DNA of 64,000 nt from assembly GCA_031417555.1 (NCBI GenBank), contig JANOVV010000005.1, positions 34,686-98,685 on the forward strand. Direction: 5' to 3'. Positions 26,426 to 34,716 of this stretch are shown here, in pieces. The first letter of the stretch is position 1; every line of letters starts with the position of its first letter. The position numbers and the translations under genes are program-made. The notes under the pieces are model-generated. The model saw only the letters and a list, made by a program, of their open reading frames with translations, did not search any database and was not told the DNA's origin. The DNA comes from JADKIH01 sp031417555. Lineage in GTDB: Bacteria > Bacteroidota > Bacteroidia > AKYH767-A > 2013-40CM-41-45.

Positions 26426-26487
26426 AACGCCTTGTTTAATATTGAATTAATTAAATAAAAAGCATTTTCTAAAAGTTCAATTTTTTT

Positions 26488-27012
26488 ATGGTAAGTATAA
26501 ATTCAAAATCTTCCATTATAGAATTTTCATCACCCATTTTAAAGTTTGGTAAAAAAGGAGAAAAAACCGGATGGACACATATCGAAGTTTCTCCTAAACA
26601 AGCCCTTCAATTATTTCCCGGTAATAAAAAGTCATTCAGAGTAAAAGGATTTCTGGATAATCAACCAATTTCAGGAATTGCTCTTTTGCCAATGGGTAAA
26701 GGTTTTTTTATTCTGCCTCTAAATATTTCTTTACGCAAAGCATTAAATAAAAAAGAAGGAGATAGAGTCCAGGTACAATTGCAAGTCGATTTTAAAAAGT
26801 TGCAAATCAACAAAGATTTAATGCAATGTTTAAAAGAAGAACCCCGGGCTTTTTCTTATTTTAATGAATTGCCAAAATCACATCTAAATTATTTTTCAAA
26901 GTGGATCGACACTGCTAAGACAGACTCTACTAAAGCAAAAAGAATTGCAAGAACATTAGATGCCCTTTCTCAAAAAATGAATTATGCACAGATGATGAGA
27001 GCCGGGATTTAA
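26488..27012 (+). CDS. DUF1905 / YdeI-OmpD-associated domain protein
   Basis: The protein has 174 residues. The N-terminal half (about 8-100) is a DUF1905-type beta domain with GWTHIEVSPKQALQLFPG and the central GFFILPLNISLRKALN. The C-terminal third matches the bacteriocin-protection/YdeI-OmpD-associated region (FNELPKSHLNYFSKWIDTAK followed by KAKRIARTLDALSQKM). No signal peptide or membrane segment is present, so it is cytoplasmic. The molecular function of the family is not established; association with envelope stress is described for YdeI in enterics. It stands in a loose plus-strand series with the small basic gene and the next gene. Confidence 0.82.
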   Translation: MVSINSKSSIIEFSSPILKFGKKGEKTGWTHIEVSPKQALQLFPGNKKSFRVKGFLDNQPISGIALLPMGKGFFILPLNISLRKALNKKEGDRVQVQLQVDFKKLQINKDLMQCLKEEPRAFSYFNELPKSHLNYFSKWIDTAKTDSTKAKRIARTLDALSQKMNYAQMMRAGI

Positions 27013-27147
27013 TTTGGTTAATTGTTATTTGTGCACTAATTTTTACAAATAGCTATTAACGAATAATATTTTTCTTTCAGCAGTAAATAATTTTTAATAA
27101 ATTCACAGTATTAAATAATTTATTTCTAACCTTTAAAAATTACAACC

Positions 27148-27447
27148 ATGATTATCGTAAGAGATGTATTCCGTTTAAAGTTCGGAAAAGCAAAGGAGAC
27201 AAAAATCCTTATGCAGGAAAGTAAAAAAATTATGAGCGAAGACCGATTGCAAAAGTCACGAATACTTTTTGATCTGGTTGGACCGGCCTATACAATGGTT
27301 CTCGAAGGCTCTTATGCCAACCTTTCAGATTATGAAAAAGAAATGGCTTCTGTTTTTAATAAGGAAGAATGGCAAAAATGGTATCAAAAATTTATTCCTC
27401 TGATTGAAAAATCGAATAGAGAGATTTTTACGGTTATGGAATGGTGA
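27148..27447 (+). CDS. Small dimeric alpha/beta-barrel-like (ABM/NIPSNAP-like) protein
   Basis: A 99-residue soluble protein. The order beta-helix-beta-beta-helix-beta (MIIVRDVFRLKFGKAKETKI, then ILFDLVGPAYTMVLEGSYAN, then a C-terminal REIFTVMEW strand) fits the ferredoxin-like fold of the dimeric alpha/beta-barrel superfamily, which includes ABM and NIPSNAP proteins. No catalytic residue can be pointed out. It converges with the DUF1761 gene across the heptamer repeat at 27453-27549. The fold is an inference from the pattern; function unknown. Confidence 0.6.
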   Translation: MIIVRDVFRLKFGKAKETKILMQESKKIMSEDRLQKSRILFDLVGPAYTMVLEGSYANLSDYEKEMASVFNKEEWQKWYQKFIPLIEKSNREIFTVMEW

Positions 27448-27452
27448 AGGAG

Positions 27453-27549
27453 AGCCAAGAGCCAAGAATCAAGATTAAATTAACTTGTTTCTTGGCTCTT
27501 GTTTCTTAGTTCTCTAACTAAAGATTGTCTTGGCTCTTGATTCTTGACT
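27453..27549. repeat. Inverted heptamer repeat cluster (AGCCAAG/CTTGGCT type)
   Basis: Between two convergent genes lie AGCCAAG, AGCCAAG and AATCAAG (27453-27473), then CTTGTTT, CTTGGCT, CTTGTTT and CTTAGTT (27484-27511), then CTTGGCT, CTTGATT and CTTGACT (27529-27549). The second and third blocks are inverse to the first, so strong hairpins are possible in either transcript. The units share the CTTG core and the 7-bp period with the CTTGATA repeats at 1827 and 63938. Confidence 0.88.
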
Positions 27550-27552
27550 CTC

Positions 27553-28053
27553 TCAACAATATGCGCAAATAATCCCGCCCATTAATGCTAAACTAACGAG
27601 CCAATATCCTGCATTAATAAAAATGTATTTAAAACCTCTGCGCTCGAACATGGCATTTATCGCTACAATAGGGAAAATCAAAAATATGCCTGTTATTACC
27701 CCATGAACAATTCCATGTTTGAAAGTGCGAAAATTATTTCCGTATTTATCCATAAAGTCTTTAACATATAAACTTATCGATGAATTAGGATCTTTCATTC
27801 CTGCATCGTTTGCGAAAATTGAATAGATGTGGTATTGGTGAATCACAATAAATTGGAGTGACATAGCTATTAAAAAGCTAAAGATGAAACTCATTATAAA
27901 AATCATCGCCATATTTGAACCTTTCATTTTTTCCTCTGTAACGCCACTTGCTTTCATCCATGCATTGCCAAATACATTTGGATGATACCAGACAAAACCA
28001 ATGATCATAGGAATGACCGAAGCTAAAAGAAGGATTAACCAGTTAATTTCCAT
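27553..28053 (-). CDS. DUF1761 family membrane protein
   Basis: A 166-residue integral membrane protein with about four helices. The family signature is clear at the N-terminus: a first helix with GFVWYHPNVFGNAWMKASG, then a second helix, a soluble central segment and the HGVITGIFLIFPIVAINAMFERR region, followed by a last helix with NAGYWLVSLALMGGII. DUF1761 proteins have no established function. The stop lies three bases from the heptamer repeat cluster. The gene is divergent from the T9SS cargo gene at 28237. Confidence 0.88.
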   Translation of the reverse strand: MEINWLILLLASVIPMIIGFVWYHPNVFGNAWMKASGVTEEKMKGSNMAMIFIMSFIFSFLIAMSLQFIVIHQYHIYSIFANDAGMKDPNSSISLYVKDFMDKYGNNFRTFKHGIVHGVITGIFLIFPIVAINAMFERRGFKYIFINAGYWLVSLALMGGIICAYC

Positions 28054-28236
28054 TTTATATAGTTTTAATGTTTGACCAAGATTACGAATTATTAATTAAA
28101 TCGAATATATATTATAGAATAATTTTAAACCATTATTTGTTTGTTTTATAATGATCATTCTAAAAAAAAGAAAATAATCAGACAATTTTTTCTTTCTGTG
28201 AAACTACTGAGAACTAAAACTCGTAATGGAGCTTCC

Positions 28237-29061
28237 ATGGAGAAACGGATATTATTCATATTGCTTTTTATTCTTCAAAAATCATTTGCCCAAATTCCAA
28301 ATCAAGGATTTGAATATTGGAGCGGAGGAAGTCCCGATGAATGGCAAACAACAAATATCCCTATTGTTCCACCATCAATTATTATTGATAACGATGCTCA
28401 TTCCGGTACATCTTCGGTAAAAGGAATTGTAGTCAGCGATTCTTATAATCACCCTTTTCAACCTTACCTTGGAATTTATGGATCCGGAGCACAAGGTTTT
28501 GTAATTACGCAACCTTATATAAAGGTTAGCGGTTGGTACAAGCTATTTCTTAATCCAAACGATCGTTTTCTGGCTAATGTCAGATTGTACGACTCCAATC
28601 AAAACCCAGTTGCTGATGGAAAATTAGTAATTGAATCTTCTGTTGATACCTGGTCACAATTCAACATGAATATAAATTATTACGGTCCGGCAGTTCCGGT
28701 AACCTGTTCATTATTCTTTACAATTACTGATTCAGGTTTATTAAGTTCAGGACAAACAGGATCATATTTTATTTTAGATGATTTATCAATGTCGGGATCA
28801 TACAGCAGCGATCCGATAAACAATGAAGATGATGTTTCCGTTTTTCCCAATCCGGCTCATTCGGAATTTCATGTAAATAATATGCATGAAGAAAAACATT
28901 TTTTATATTATTTGTATGATGCAACCGGAAAAGTAGTAATAGAAAATAAAAGTCCCGTTACCAATGAAATTGTAAATACAGAAAACTTTTTACCGGGAGT
29001 ATATATTTTAAATGTATTTTCAGAAGACAAAAACATCAGAAAAAAAATTGTTATTGAATAA
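28237..29061 (+). CDS. Small T9SS cargo protein with a beta-sandwich domain
   Basis: About 274 residues from the preferred start MEKRILFILLFILQKSFAQ, which gives a standard signal peptide; the distal ATG at 28141 would place 32 charged residues before it. The mature part is a single jelly-roll-like domain (about 20-190): NQGFEYWSGGSPDEWQTTN at its start, then HSGTSSVKG and the closing SYFILDDLSMSGS. This is the layout of carbohydrate-binding or PCMD-like modules. A T9SS type A sorting domain follows (VFPNPAHSEFHVNN to IRKKIVIE). The ligand is unknown. Confidence 0.82.
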   Translation: MEKRILFILLFILQKSFAQIPNQGFEYWSGGSPDEWQTTNIPIVPPSIIIDNDAHSGTSSVKGIVVSDSYNHPFQPYLGIYGSGAQGFVITQPYIKVSGWYKLFLNPNDRFLANVRLYDSNQNPVADGKLVIESSVDTWSQFNMNINYYGPAVPVTCSLFFTITDSGLLSSGQTGSYFILDDLSMSGSYSSDPINNEDDVSVFPNPAHSEFHVNNMHEEKHFLYYLYDATGKVVIENKSPVTNEIVNTENFLPGVYILNVFSEDKNIRKKIVIE

Positions 29062-29073
29062 TTTTTCAAGTGA

Positions 29074-29589
29074 TTAAATAGTTTTTTTTGAATAATGTTT
29101 TTTAAGATTTTCAACAACTACAGCCACGGCCGGGCAAATCATAGAATTTAAAAAAGTAACTGGTATTTTTTCGGCAATATTTCTTTGTTGTGTATGAGGA
29201 TAATCGCGGCAAGCAGTTGGTCGGGAAGAATAGACGGAACAATAGTTGTCACTTCCAAGAAATGGGCAAGGGAGCTTTTTAAAAACCCAATCACCATCTT
29301 CATCAATTTTTAAATATTGTTCTGTGAATTGAGACGGGCGCAATTTAAATTCCCTGGAGAGAATATCAATGTCACGATTTTTCAGGAGCGGACCGGTGGT
29401 AGCACAGCAATTAGCACATTTCAAACAATCGATGGTTTGAAATGCAACATCATGAAAATTGTTCGTTACAATATCGAGGTCTTTTGGTTTTTGCTTTTTT
29501 AATTTTTGAAGAAATGCTTTATTCTCTTTTTGATTTGCTTTTGCAGTTTGCAATAGCTTTTCATATTCAGGTAGAATCTTGTGTGACAT
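29074..29589 (-). CDS. YkgJ-family cysteine-cluster protein
   Basis: A 171-residue cytoplasmic protein with the CxxCxxCC cluster CLKCANCC at residues 55-62. A second Cys group follows in LPCPFLGSDNYCSVYSSRP and TACRDYPHT. This pattern is the zinc- or iron-binding signature of the YkgJ/UPF0153 family. The N-terminus is a Lys/Gln-rich helix. Function is not established for the family. The gene is convergent with the cargo gene at 28237 (12 bases between stops), and the RhlE-like helicase lies upstream on the same strand 71 bases away. Confidence 0.88.
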   Translation of the reverse strand: MSHKILPEYEKLLQTAKANQKENKAFLQKLKKQKPKDLDIVTNNFHDVAFQTIDCLKCANCCATTGPLLKNRDIDILSREFKLRPSQFTEQYLKIDEDGDWVFKKLPCPFLGSDNYCSVYSSRPTACRDYPHTQQRNIAEKIPVTFLNSMICPAVAVVVENLKKHYSKKTI

Positions 29590-29660
29590 TTCTAAAGCGA
29601 AAAATTAATTTACAATCAATAATCAGAATTTGAAAATGAAATTGTTTAATTTATTATTTT

Positions 29661-30875
29661 CTAATTACGTTTTATTTTTTTTCCGAAAGTTCTTTTCTTT
29701 TTAAAACTGCTTTTAGAAGCATCGGGATTCCATTCAGGTGAATTTCCCATTCCTGCCGGAAGAGGGATTTTTATCACCTCTTTCTCTATCAGTTTTTCAA
29801 TTTGAGCAAACCGATACTGATCTTTATCATTGATAAATGTTATTGCTTCACCGGTTGTTTCTGCACGTGCTGTTCGTCCGATACGGTGAACATAATCTTC
29901 AGCATCAGCAGGAACGTCGTAATTGATAACAAGGCCTATACTTTCAATATCAATACCTCGGGAAAGGATGTCTGTTGCGACAAGAATTTTTGTTGATTTG
30001 TTACGAAACGATAGAAGAACATTTTCTCTTTCTTCCTGAGAGAGGTCGCTGTGAATTGCCTTTGCCGGTAATCGAAGTTGGCGTAAATCACGTTCAAGAT
30101 CTTTTACTGCGATTTTCGTTGATGCAAATATCAACACACTCGATAAATTTTTTTCGACAATAATTTTTTTCAGTAATTCCGGTTTTTGATGATTGTTTAC
30201 CAGATATGCTTGTTGTAAAATACCCTCGGCAGGCTTACTCATTGCAATATTAATTTCAACCGGATTGTGAAGAATTTTTCTGGCAAGTTCTCGCATACGC
30301 GGAGGCATGGTTGCACTAAACAATAAGGCTTGTTTTTTTTCGGGAAGAAAACGAATGATTTTTAAAATATCTTCATAAAAACCCATGTCAAGCATCTTAT
30401 CAGCTTCATCAAGAATCAGAAAATCCAATTGATTGAATTTAACATAACCCATATTCAAATGACTAAGCAAACGCCCGGGAGTAGCAATCACAACAGAGGC
30501 GCCTTCCTTTAAAGCTTTTTTCTCTCTTTCAAAAGTAATTCCATCGCTGCCGCCATAAACAGCAATTGAACTCGCATGGGTGAAGTAAGAAAATCCCTGG
30601 AAAGCCTGATCAATCTGCAAAGCAAGTTCGCGAGTGGGAGAAATAATCAAAGCACATGTGTGAGGGATATTATCTCTTGAAATTTTATCTAATACAGGTA
30701 ATAAATAAGCGGCGGTTTTTCCCGTGCCGGTTTGTGCACATGCAATTACGTCGGCTCCTCTTAAAATATGAGGAATAACTTGTTCCTGAATTGGAGTTGG
30801 ATTATTAAAGCCCATTGTATCGAGACCATCAAGTAATAAATCGGATAAATTGAAGTTTTGAAAAGACAAAGTCAT
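29661..30875 (-). CDS. DEAD-box RNA helicase, RhlE-like
   Basis: A 404-residue ATP-dependent RNA helicase core with little extension. Motifs: phenylalanine and Q motif at residues 5-30 (NPTPIQEQVIP), motif I AQTGTGKT at 47-54, Ia PTRELALQ, Ib TPGRL, motif II DEAD, motif III SAT, motif V RGIDI and motif VI HRIGRTARA. The C-terminal 25 residues are basic, as in RhlE/CsdA-type helicases, which act in ribosome assembly and RNA turnover, notably in the cold. It is divergently arranged with polA. A TATCTTTG box lies 14 bases before the start. Confidence 0.93.
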   Translation of the reverse strand: MTLSFQNFNLSDLLLDGLDTMGFNNPTPIQEQVIPHILRGADVIACAQTGTGKTAAYLLPVLDKISRDNIPHTCALIISPTRELALQIDQAFQGFSYFTHASSIAVYGGSDGITFEREKKALKEGASVVIATPGRLLSHLNMGYVKFNQLDFLILDEADKMLDMGFYEDILKIIRFLPEKKQALLFSATMPPRMRELARKILHNPVEINIAMSKPAEGILQQAYLVNNHQKPELLKKIIVEKNLSSVLIFASTKIAVKDLERDLRQLRLPAKAIHSDLSQEERENVLLSFRNKSTKILVATDILSRGIDIESIGLVINYDVPADAEDYVHRIGRTARAETTGEAITFINDKDQYRFAQIEKLIEKEVIKIPLPAGMGNSPEWNPDASKSSFKKKRTFGKKIKRN

Positions 30876-30888
30876 ATTAATTTAGGTG

Positions 30889-30896
30889 CAAAGATA
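30889..30896 (-). promoter_or_regulatory. -7 box (TATCTTTG) before the RhlE-like gene
   Basis: An exact TAnnTTTG match on the minus strand, with the extended form TATCTTTGCAC also seen at 7503. A TTG lies only 15 bases upstream (forward 30912-30914), shorter than the usual 19 or so, so the -33 element is doubtful. Confidence 0.5.
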
Positions 30897-30985
30897 CAGT
30901 ATTCATTCAGCCAATTTTTCGTTTTTAATGCGTTAATTAGTTAATTGTTTCCAGATTCTCTATTTTCACGTTTCAAAATTTCGAT

Positions 30986-33817
30986 ATGCCTTCCGACAAA
31001 AAACTTTTTTTACTGGACGCAATGGCTCTCATCTACCGGGCTTATTTCGCCTTCAGTAATAATCATCGTATCAATTCAAAAGGCCAGAATACATCAGCCA
31101 TTTTTGGATTTACAAACACACTCCTCGATGTATTTAAAAGAGAAAAACCAACTCACATTGCTGTTGTTTTTGATACGCAGGCACCCACCGCCCGTCATGA
31201 AGAGTTTGCCGCATATAAAGCACACCGGCAGGAAATTCCAGAAGATCTTGCAAGTTCAATTCCTTGGGTCATTAAAATTTGTGAAGGATTTAATATTCCT
31301 GTTATTTTTCTCGATGGTTATGAAGCGGATGATATCATCGGAACGCTTGCCAAACAAGCAGAAAAGCAAAACTTCGACACTTACATGATGACTCCCGATA
31401 AAGATTTTGGTCAACTTGTCGATGAACATACTTTTATTTATAAACCTGCACGTGCTGGCGGAAATGCAGAAGTGATGGGCATCAAGGAAGTTTGTGCACG
31501 ATGGGAAATTCAAAATGTGGATCAGGTAAAAGATATTTTAGGATTGATGGGCGATAGCGTCGACAATATTCCCGGCATTCCCGGTGTAGGTGAAAAAACG
31601 GCTATACTTCTCATCAAACAATATGGATCCATCGAAGAGTTGCTTAAAAATACAGAACAATTAAAAGGTAAACTGAAAGAAAAAGTTGAACTCAATAAAG
31701 ACCTTGCCATTCAATCCAAACGACTGGCGACAATTTTATTGGATGTTCCGCTTTCAATAAATCCGGAAGGACTTAAAGTTGCAGAACCTAATAAAGAAAT
31801 ACTAAAAGAAATTTTTTCCGAACTTGAATTCCGGCGATTGGCGGAACAATTAAATATATCATCTGTATCAAAAGAAGAAACAGTAACTCAGCGTCCTGTT
31901 AAAAAACCATCCGGACAAACATCAATGTTCGCTTCTAATGATGAAGAGTTTCTGCAAACAATTACAGAATCAGAAGAAAAAAATGAATCCCCTCAAACAA
32001 CATTCAAGACGATTCAAGATACATTGCATAAGTACGAAGTAGTTGACACCTCTGAAAAAATAAATAATCTTATAACATTACTTAATAAACAAAAATTTTT
32101 CTGTTTTGATACGGAGACAACTTCAATCGATGCAAACAATGCAGAGTTAGTCGGACTTTCATTTAGTTTCAAAGCGCAAGAGGCATATTATATTCCTGTT
32201 CCTTCGGATAAAAATGAAGCCAAAAAAATTGTCACTGCCTTTAAACCTGTTTTTGAAAATAAATCGATAGGAAAAATTGCACAGAACTTAAAGTACGACA
32301 TGACTGTTTTGAGATGGTATGGAATTGAAGTTTTGGGAAAAGTTTTCGATACCATGATTGCTCATTTTTTAATTCAGCCCGATATGAGACACAATATGGA
32401 TGTAATGGCTGAAACATATCTTAACTATTCGCCAGTCTCCATTGAAGAATTGATCGGCAAAAAGGGAAAAGATCAATTGAGCATGCGGGATATTCCAATT
32501 CCTGTTGTCTCAGAATATGCTGCTGAAGATGCAGACATTACTTTTCAATTAAGAAACGTTTTCGATAAATTACTTGATAATGGTTCTGTAAGAAAATTAT
32601 TTGAAGAAATAGAAATGCCTTTGGTCAATGTTCTCTCTGCCATGGAAGCAGAAGGTATTACAGTCGATCAATCCGTGTTAAAAGATTTATCAAGCGTACT
32701 TACAGTCGACATACTAGCTGTCGAAAAAGAAATTCAATCAATGGCAGGCAAGCCATTTAATGTTTCTTCACCAAAGCAAGTGGGAGAGGTTCTTTTTGAA
32801 AATTTAAAAATTACAGAAAAACCGGTAAAGACAAAAACCGGTCAGTATTCAACGAGTGAAGACGTATTAAGTAAACTCGAAAATAAACATCCGATTGTTA
32901 GACGCATACTTGATTATCGAGAACTTGTTAAATTGAAAAACACTTATGTCGATGTTCTTCCTTCTATGGTAAACCCTCGTACAGGCCGCATTCATACAAG
33001 TTTTAATCAGGTAGTTGCAGTAACAGGAAGGTTGAGTTCCGATAATCCCAATCTGCAAAATATTCCGATACGTACAGAAAGGGGAAGAGAAATCAGAAAA
33101 GCATTTATTCCAAGGAGCGAAGATTATACATTACTTTCTGCCGATTACTCTCAAATAGAATTACGAATAATTGCAGAGCTCAGCGGTGATCCCGCCATGC
33201 TCGAAGCCTTTAAAAGCGGAGAAGATATTCATGCAGCAACAGCTTCAAAAGTATATGGTGTTGATCTCGATAAAGTAACATCCGACATGCGGCGAAATGC
33301 AAAAATGGTAAACTTTGGAATTATCTATGGCATCTCTCCATTCGGTCTTGCCGACAGGCTGAACATTTCTCGTACGGAAGCAAAGTCAATCATAGAAAAC
33401 TATTTCAGGCAGTACTCATACATTAAAGATTATATGGATTTGAGTATTCAGAGTGCACGGGAAAAAGGATTTGTAGAAACTATTATGGGCCGACGAAGAT
33501 ATTTACGTGATATAAATTCGGCCAATGCAACTGTTCGTGGCTTTGCTGAAAGGAATGCAATTAATGCTCCAATCCAGGGAAGCGCAGCTGATATGATTAA
33601 AATTGCAATGATCAATATTCACAACGATCTTAATGCCTCTAAACTACGCTCAAAGATGTTGCTGCAAGTACATGATGAACTTGTTTTCGATACGCATAAA
33701 GATGAAATAGAAGCTGTGAAAAAAATCGTTTCACACCGTATGAAAACGGCTTTAGATTTAAAAATTCCTGTAGAAATTGGAATGGGAACTGGGAAAAATT
33801 GGTTGGAAGCTCATTAA
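30986..33817 (+). CDS. polA: DNA polymerase I
   Basis: The 943-residue enzyme has all three domains. The 5'-3' nuclease (about 1-295) shows DAMALIYRAYFAF, DGYEADDIIGTLA and GDSVDNIPGIPGVGEKTA. The 3'-5' proofreading exonuclease (about 350-540) keeps its metal ligands, with FDTETTS at Asp375/Glu377. The polymerase domain has motif A DYSQIELRI (Asp720), motif B RRNAKMVNFGIIYGIS and motif C QVHDELVFD (Asp897). It performs Okazaki-fragment processing and repair synthesis. It is transcribed alone, divergent from the helicase gene. Confidence 0.98.
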   Translation: MPSDKKLFLLDAMALIYRAYFAFSNNHRINSKGQNTSAIFGFTNTLLDVFKREKPTHIAVVFDTQAPTARHEEFAAYKAHRQEIPEDLASSIPWVIKICEGFNIPVIFLDGYEADDIIGTLAKQAEKQNFDTYMMTPDKDFGQLVDEHTFIYKPARAGGNAEVMGIKEVCARWEIQNVDQVKDILGLMGDSVDNIPGIPGVGEKTAILLIKQYGSIEELLKNTEQLKGKLKEKVELNKDLAIQSKRLATILLDVPLSINPEGLKVAEPNKEILKEIFSELEFRRLAEQLNISSVSKEETVTQRPVKKPSGQTSMFASNDEEFLQTITESEEKNESPQTTFKTIQDTLHKYEVVDTSEKINNLITLLNKQKFFCFDTETTSIDANNAELVGLSFSFKAQEAYYIPVPSDKNEAKKIVTAFKPVFENKSIGKIAQNLKYDMTVLRWYGIEVLGKVFDTMIAHFLIQPDMRHNMDVMAETYLNYSPVSIEELIGKKGKDQLSMRDIPIPVVSEYAAEDADITFQLRNVFDKLLDNGSVRKLFEEIEMPLVNVLSAMEAEGITVDQSVLKDLSSVLTVDILAVEKEIQSMAGKPFNVSSPKQVGEVLFENLKITEKPVKTKTGQYSTSEDVLSKLENKHPIVRRILDYRELVKLKNTYVDVLPSMVNPRTGRIHTSFNQVVAVTGRLSSDNPNLQNIPIRTERGREIRKAFIPRSEDYTLLSADYSQIELRIIAELSGDPAMLEAFKSGEDIHAATASKVYGVDLDKVTSDMRRNAKMVNFGIIYGISPFGLADRLNISRTEAKSIIENYFRQYSYIKDYMDLSIQSAREKGFVETIMGRRRYLRDINSANATVRGFAERNAINAPIQGSAADMIKIAMINIHNDLNASKLRSKMLLQVHDELVFDTHKDEIEAVKKIVSHRMKTALDLKIPVEIGMGTGKNWLEAH

Positions 33818-33860
33818 TACCGGATTTTGTAATCGAAATTATTTCAGGATCAAAAAGACA

Positions 33861-34568
33861 TTACATATTTAACCGGAGTTTTAATCCGATTAATATATAA
33901 GGTCGCATATAAAATGATTTATCCTCAAAATCAGGGATAGATTGATTTCTCGATTGGTTGCTTGGATTTACATAATTAGCATAACGATTATAATCAGTTC
34001 GTTTTGAAATTGTGGCATTTATTCCGGCGCCATAATAAAAATCAAAAGTTAATGTCCTGCCCGGTTCAAATACTTTTCCCCATAAAAACTCAACACCAAA
34101 AATACTCCTGCTTCTTTTTTGTAAATAAGTTTCTTTATATCTTAAATTAAAATAATCTAATTTTTCAATGGAGGTTAAATCTTTATCATTATAATATAGA
34201 TTTTTATAAACGATACCCGGAGAAATATATTCCTGCCATCGGGTTTTTTCTTCTGATCTTTTAAAAATTTTATAATGAAAACGTCCGGTATATCCATGTT
34301 CGGAAAACAAAGTGGATTTACTCCAATCTTTGATTTGGTCATTTAGAAAATCGTTTGTGTAAACCAGTCCTCCGTCAAATTCAATACTACGTCGTGAGTT
34401 TAAAAAATGCTCGTAACTTAAATTAATTTCCGAAACCGCGAGGCGTGTAAGGTTAATTGAAAATGCGTTTTTACCATAAACTGCTGTTTCCTGGGCATTA
34501 ACAATTGTTGCTGCCTCCAAAAACAAAAAGAGAAAAGATATACAGTAGTAAAAAAATCGTTTTTTCAT
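33861..34568 (-). CDS. Outer-membrane beta-barrel-like protein, unknown
   Basis: About 235 residues from the preferred start MKKRFFYYCISFLFLFLEAA (an ATG four codons upstream is also possible). The signal peptide ends near VNAQ. The mature part alternates short amphipathic strands rich in Tyr, Phe and Arg (INLSYEHFLNSRRSIEFDGG, FDFYYGAGINA) and ends with RPYILIGLKLRLNM, whose last strand fits an outer-membrane barrel. I do not recognise a named family; it resembles the DUF3575-type barrels. Convergent with polA. Confidence 0.65.
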   Translation of the reverse strand: MKKRFFYYCISFLFLFLEAATIVNAQETAVYGKNAFSINLTRLAVSEINLSYEHFLNSRRSIEFDGGLVYTNDFLNDQIKDWSKSTLFSEHGYTGRFHYKIFKRSEEKTRWQEYISPGIVYKNLYYNDKDLTSIEKLDYFNLRYKETYLQKRSRSIFGVEFLWGKVFEPGRTLTFDFYYGAGINATISKRTDYNRYANYVNPSNQSRNQSIPDFEDKSFYMRPYILIGLKLRLNM

Positions 34569-34663
34569 TTCAATCAGCAAATCTTCAAAAAAAAAAGGAA
34601 TGTTTTATGACTTAGTCAACTTTTTTATGAAATAATTTAATTCGGATAAAAGTAGCAATCAAT

Positions 34664-34697
34664 AAAAAAGCCTTCCGTTAATTGGCGGAAGGCTTTT
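34664..34697 (-). terminator. Rho-independent terminator after the M43 protease gene
   Basis: The stem GCCTTCCG/CGGAAGGC (34670-34677 with 34686-34693) is flanked by an A run on the forward strand, which becomes the U run of the minus-strand transcript. It lies 20 bases past the stop of the gene at 34717. Confidence 0.88.
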
Positions 34698-34716
34698 AGG
34701 GGTTTCTTTACAATAT

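Noticed and set aside
30945..31388. Open frame of 147 codons overlapping the start of polA
   Set aside because: It is the other frame of polA; the polA frame carries the nuclease motifs.
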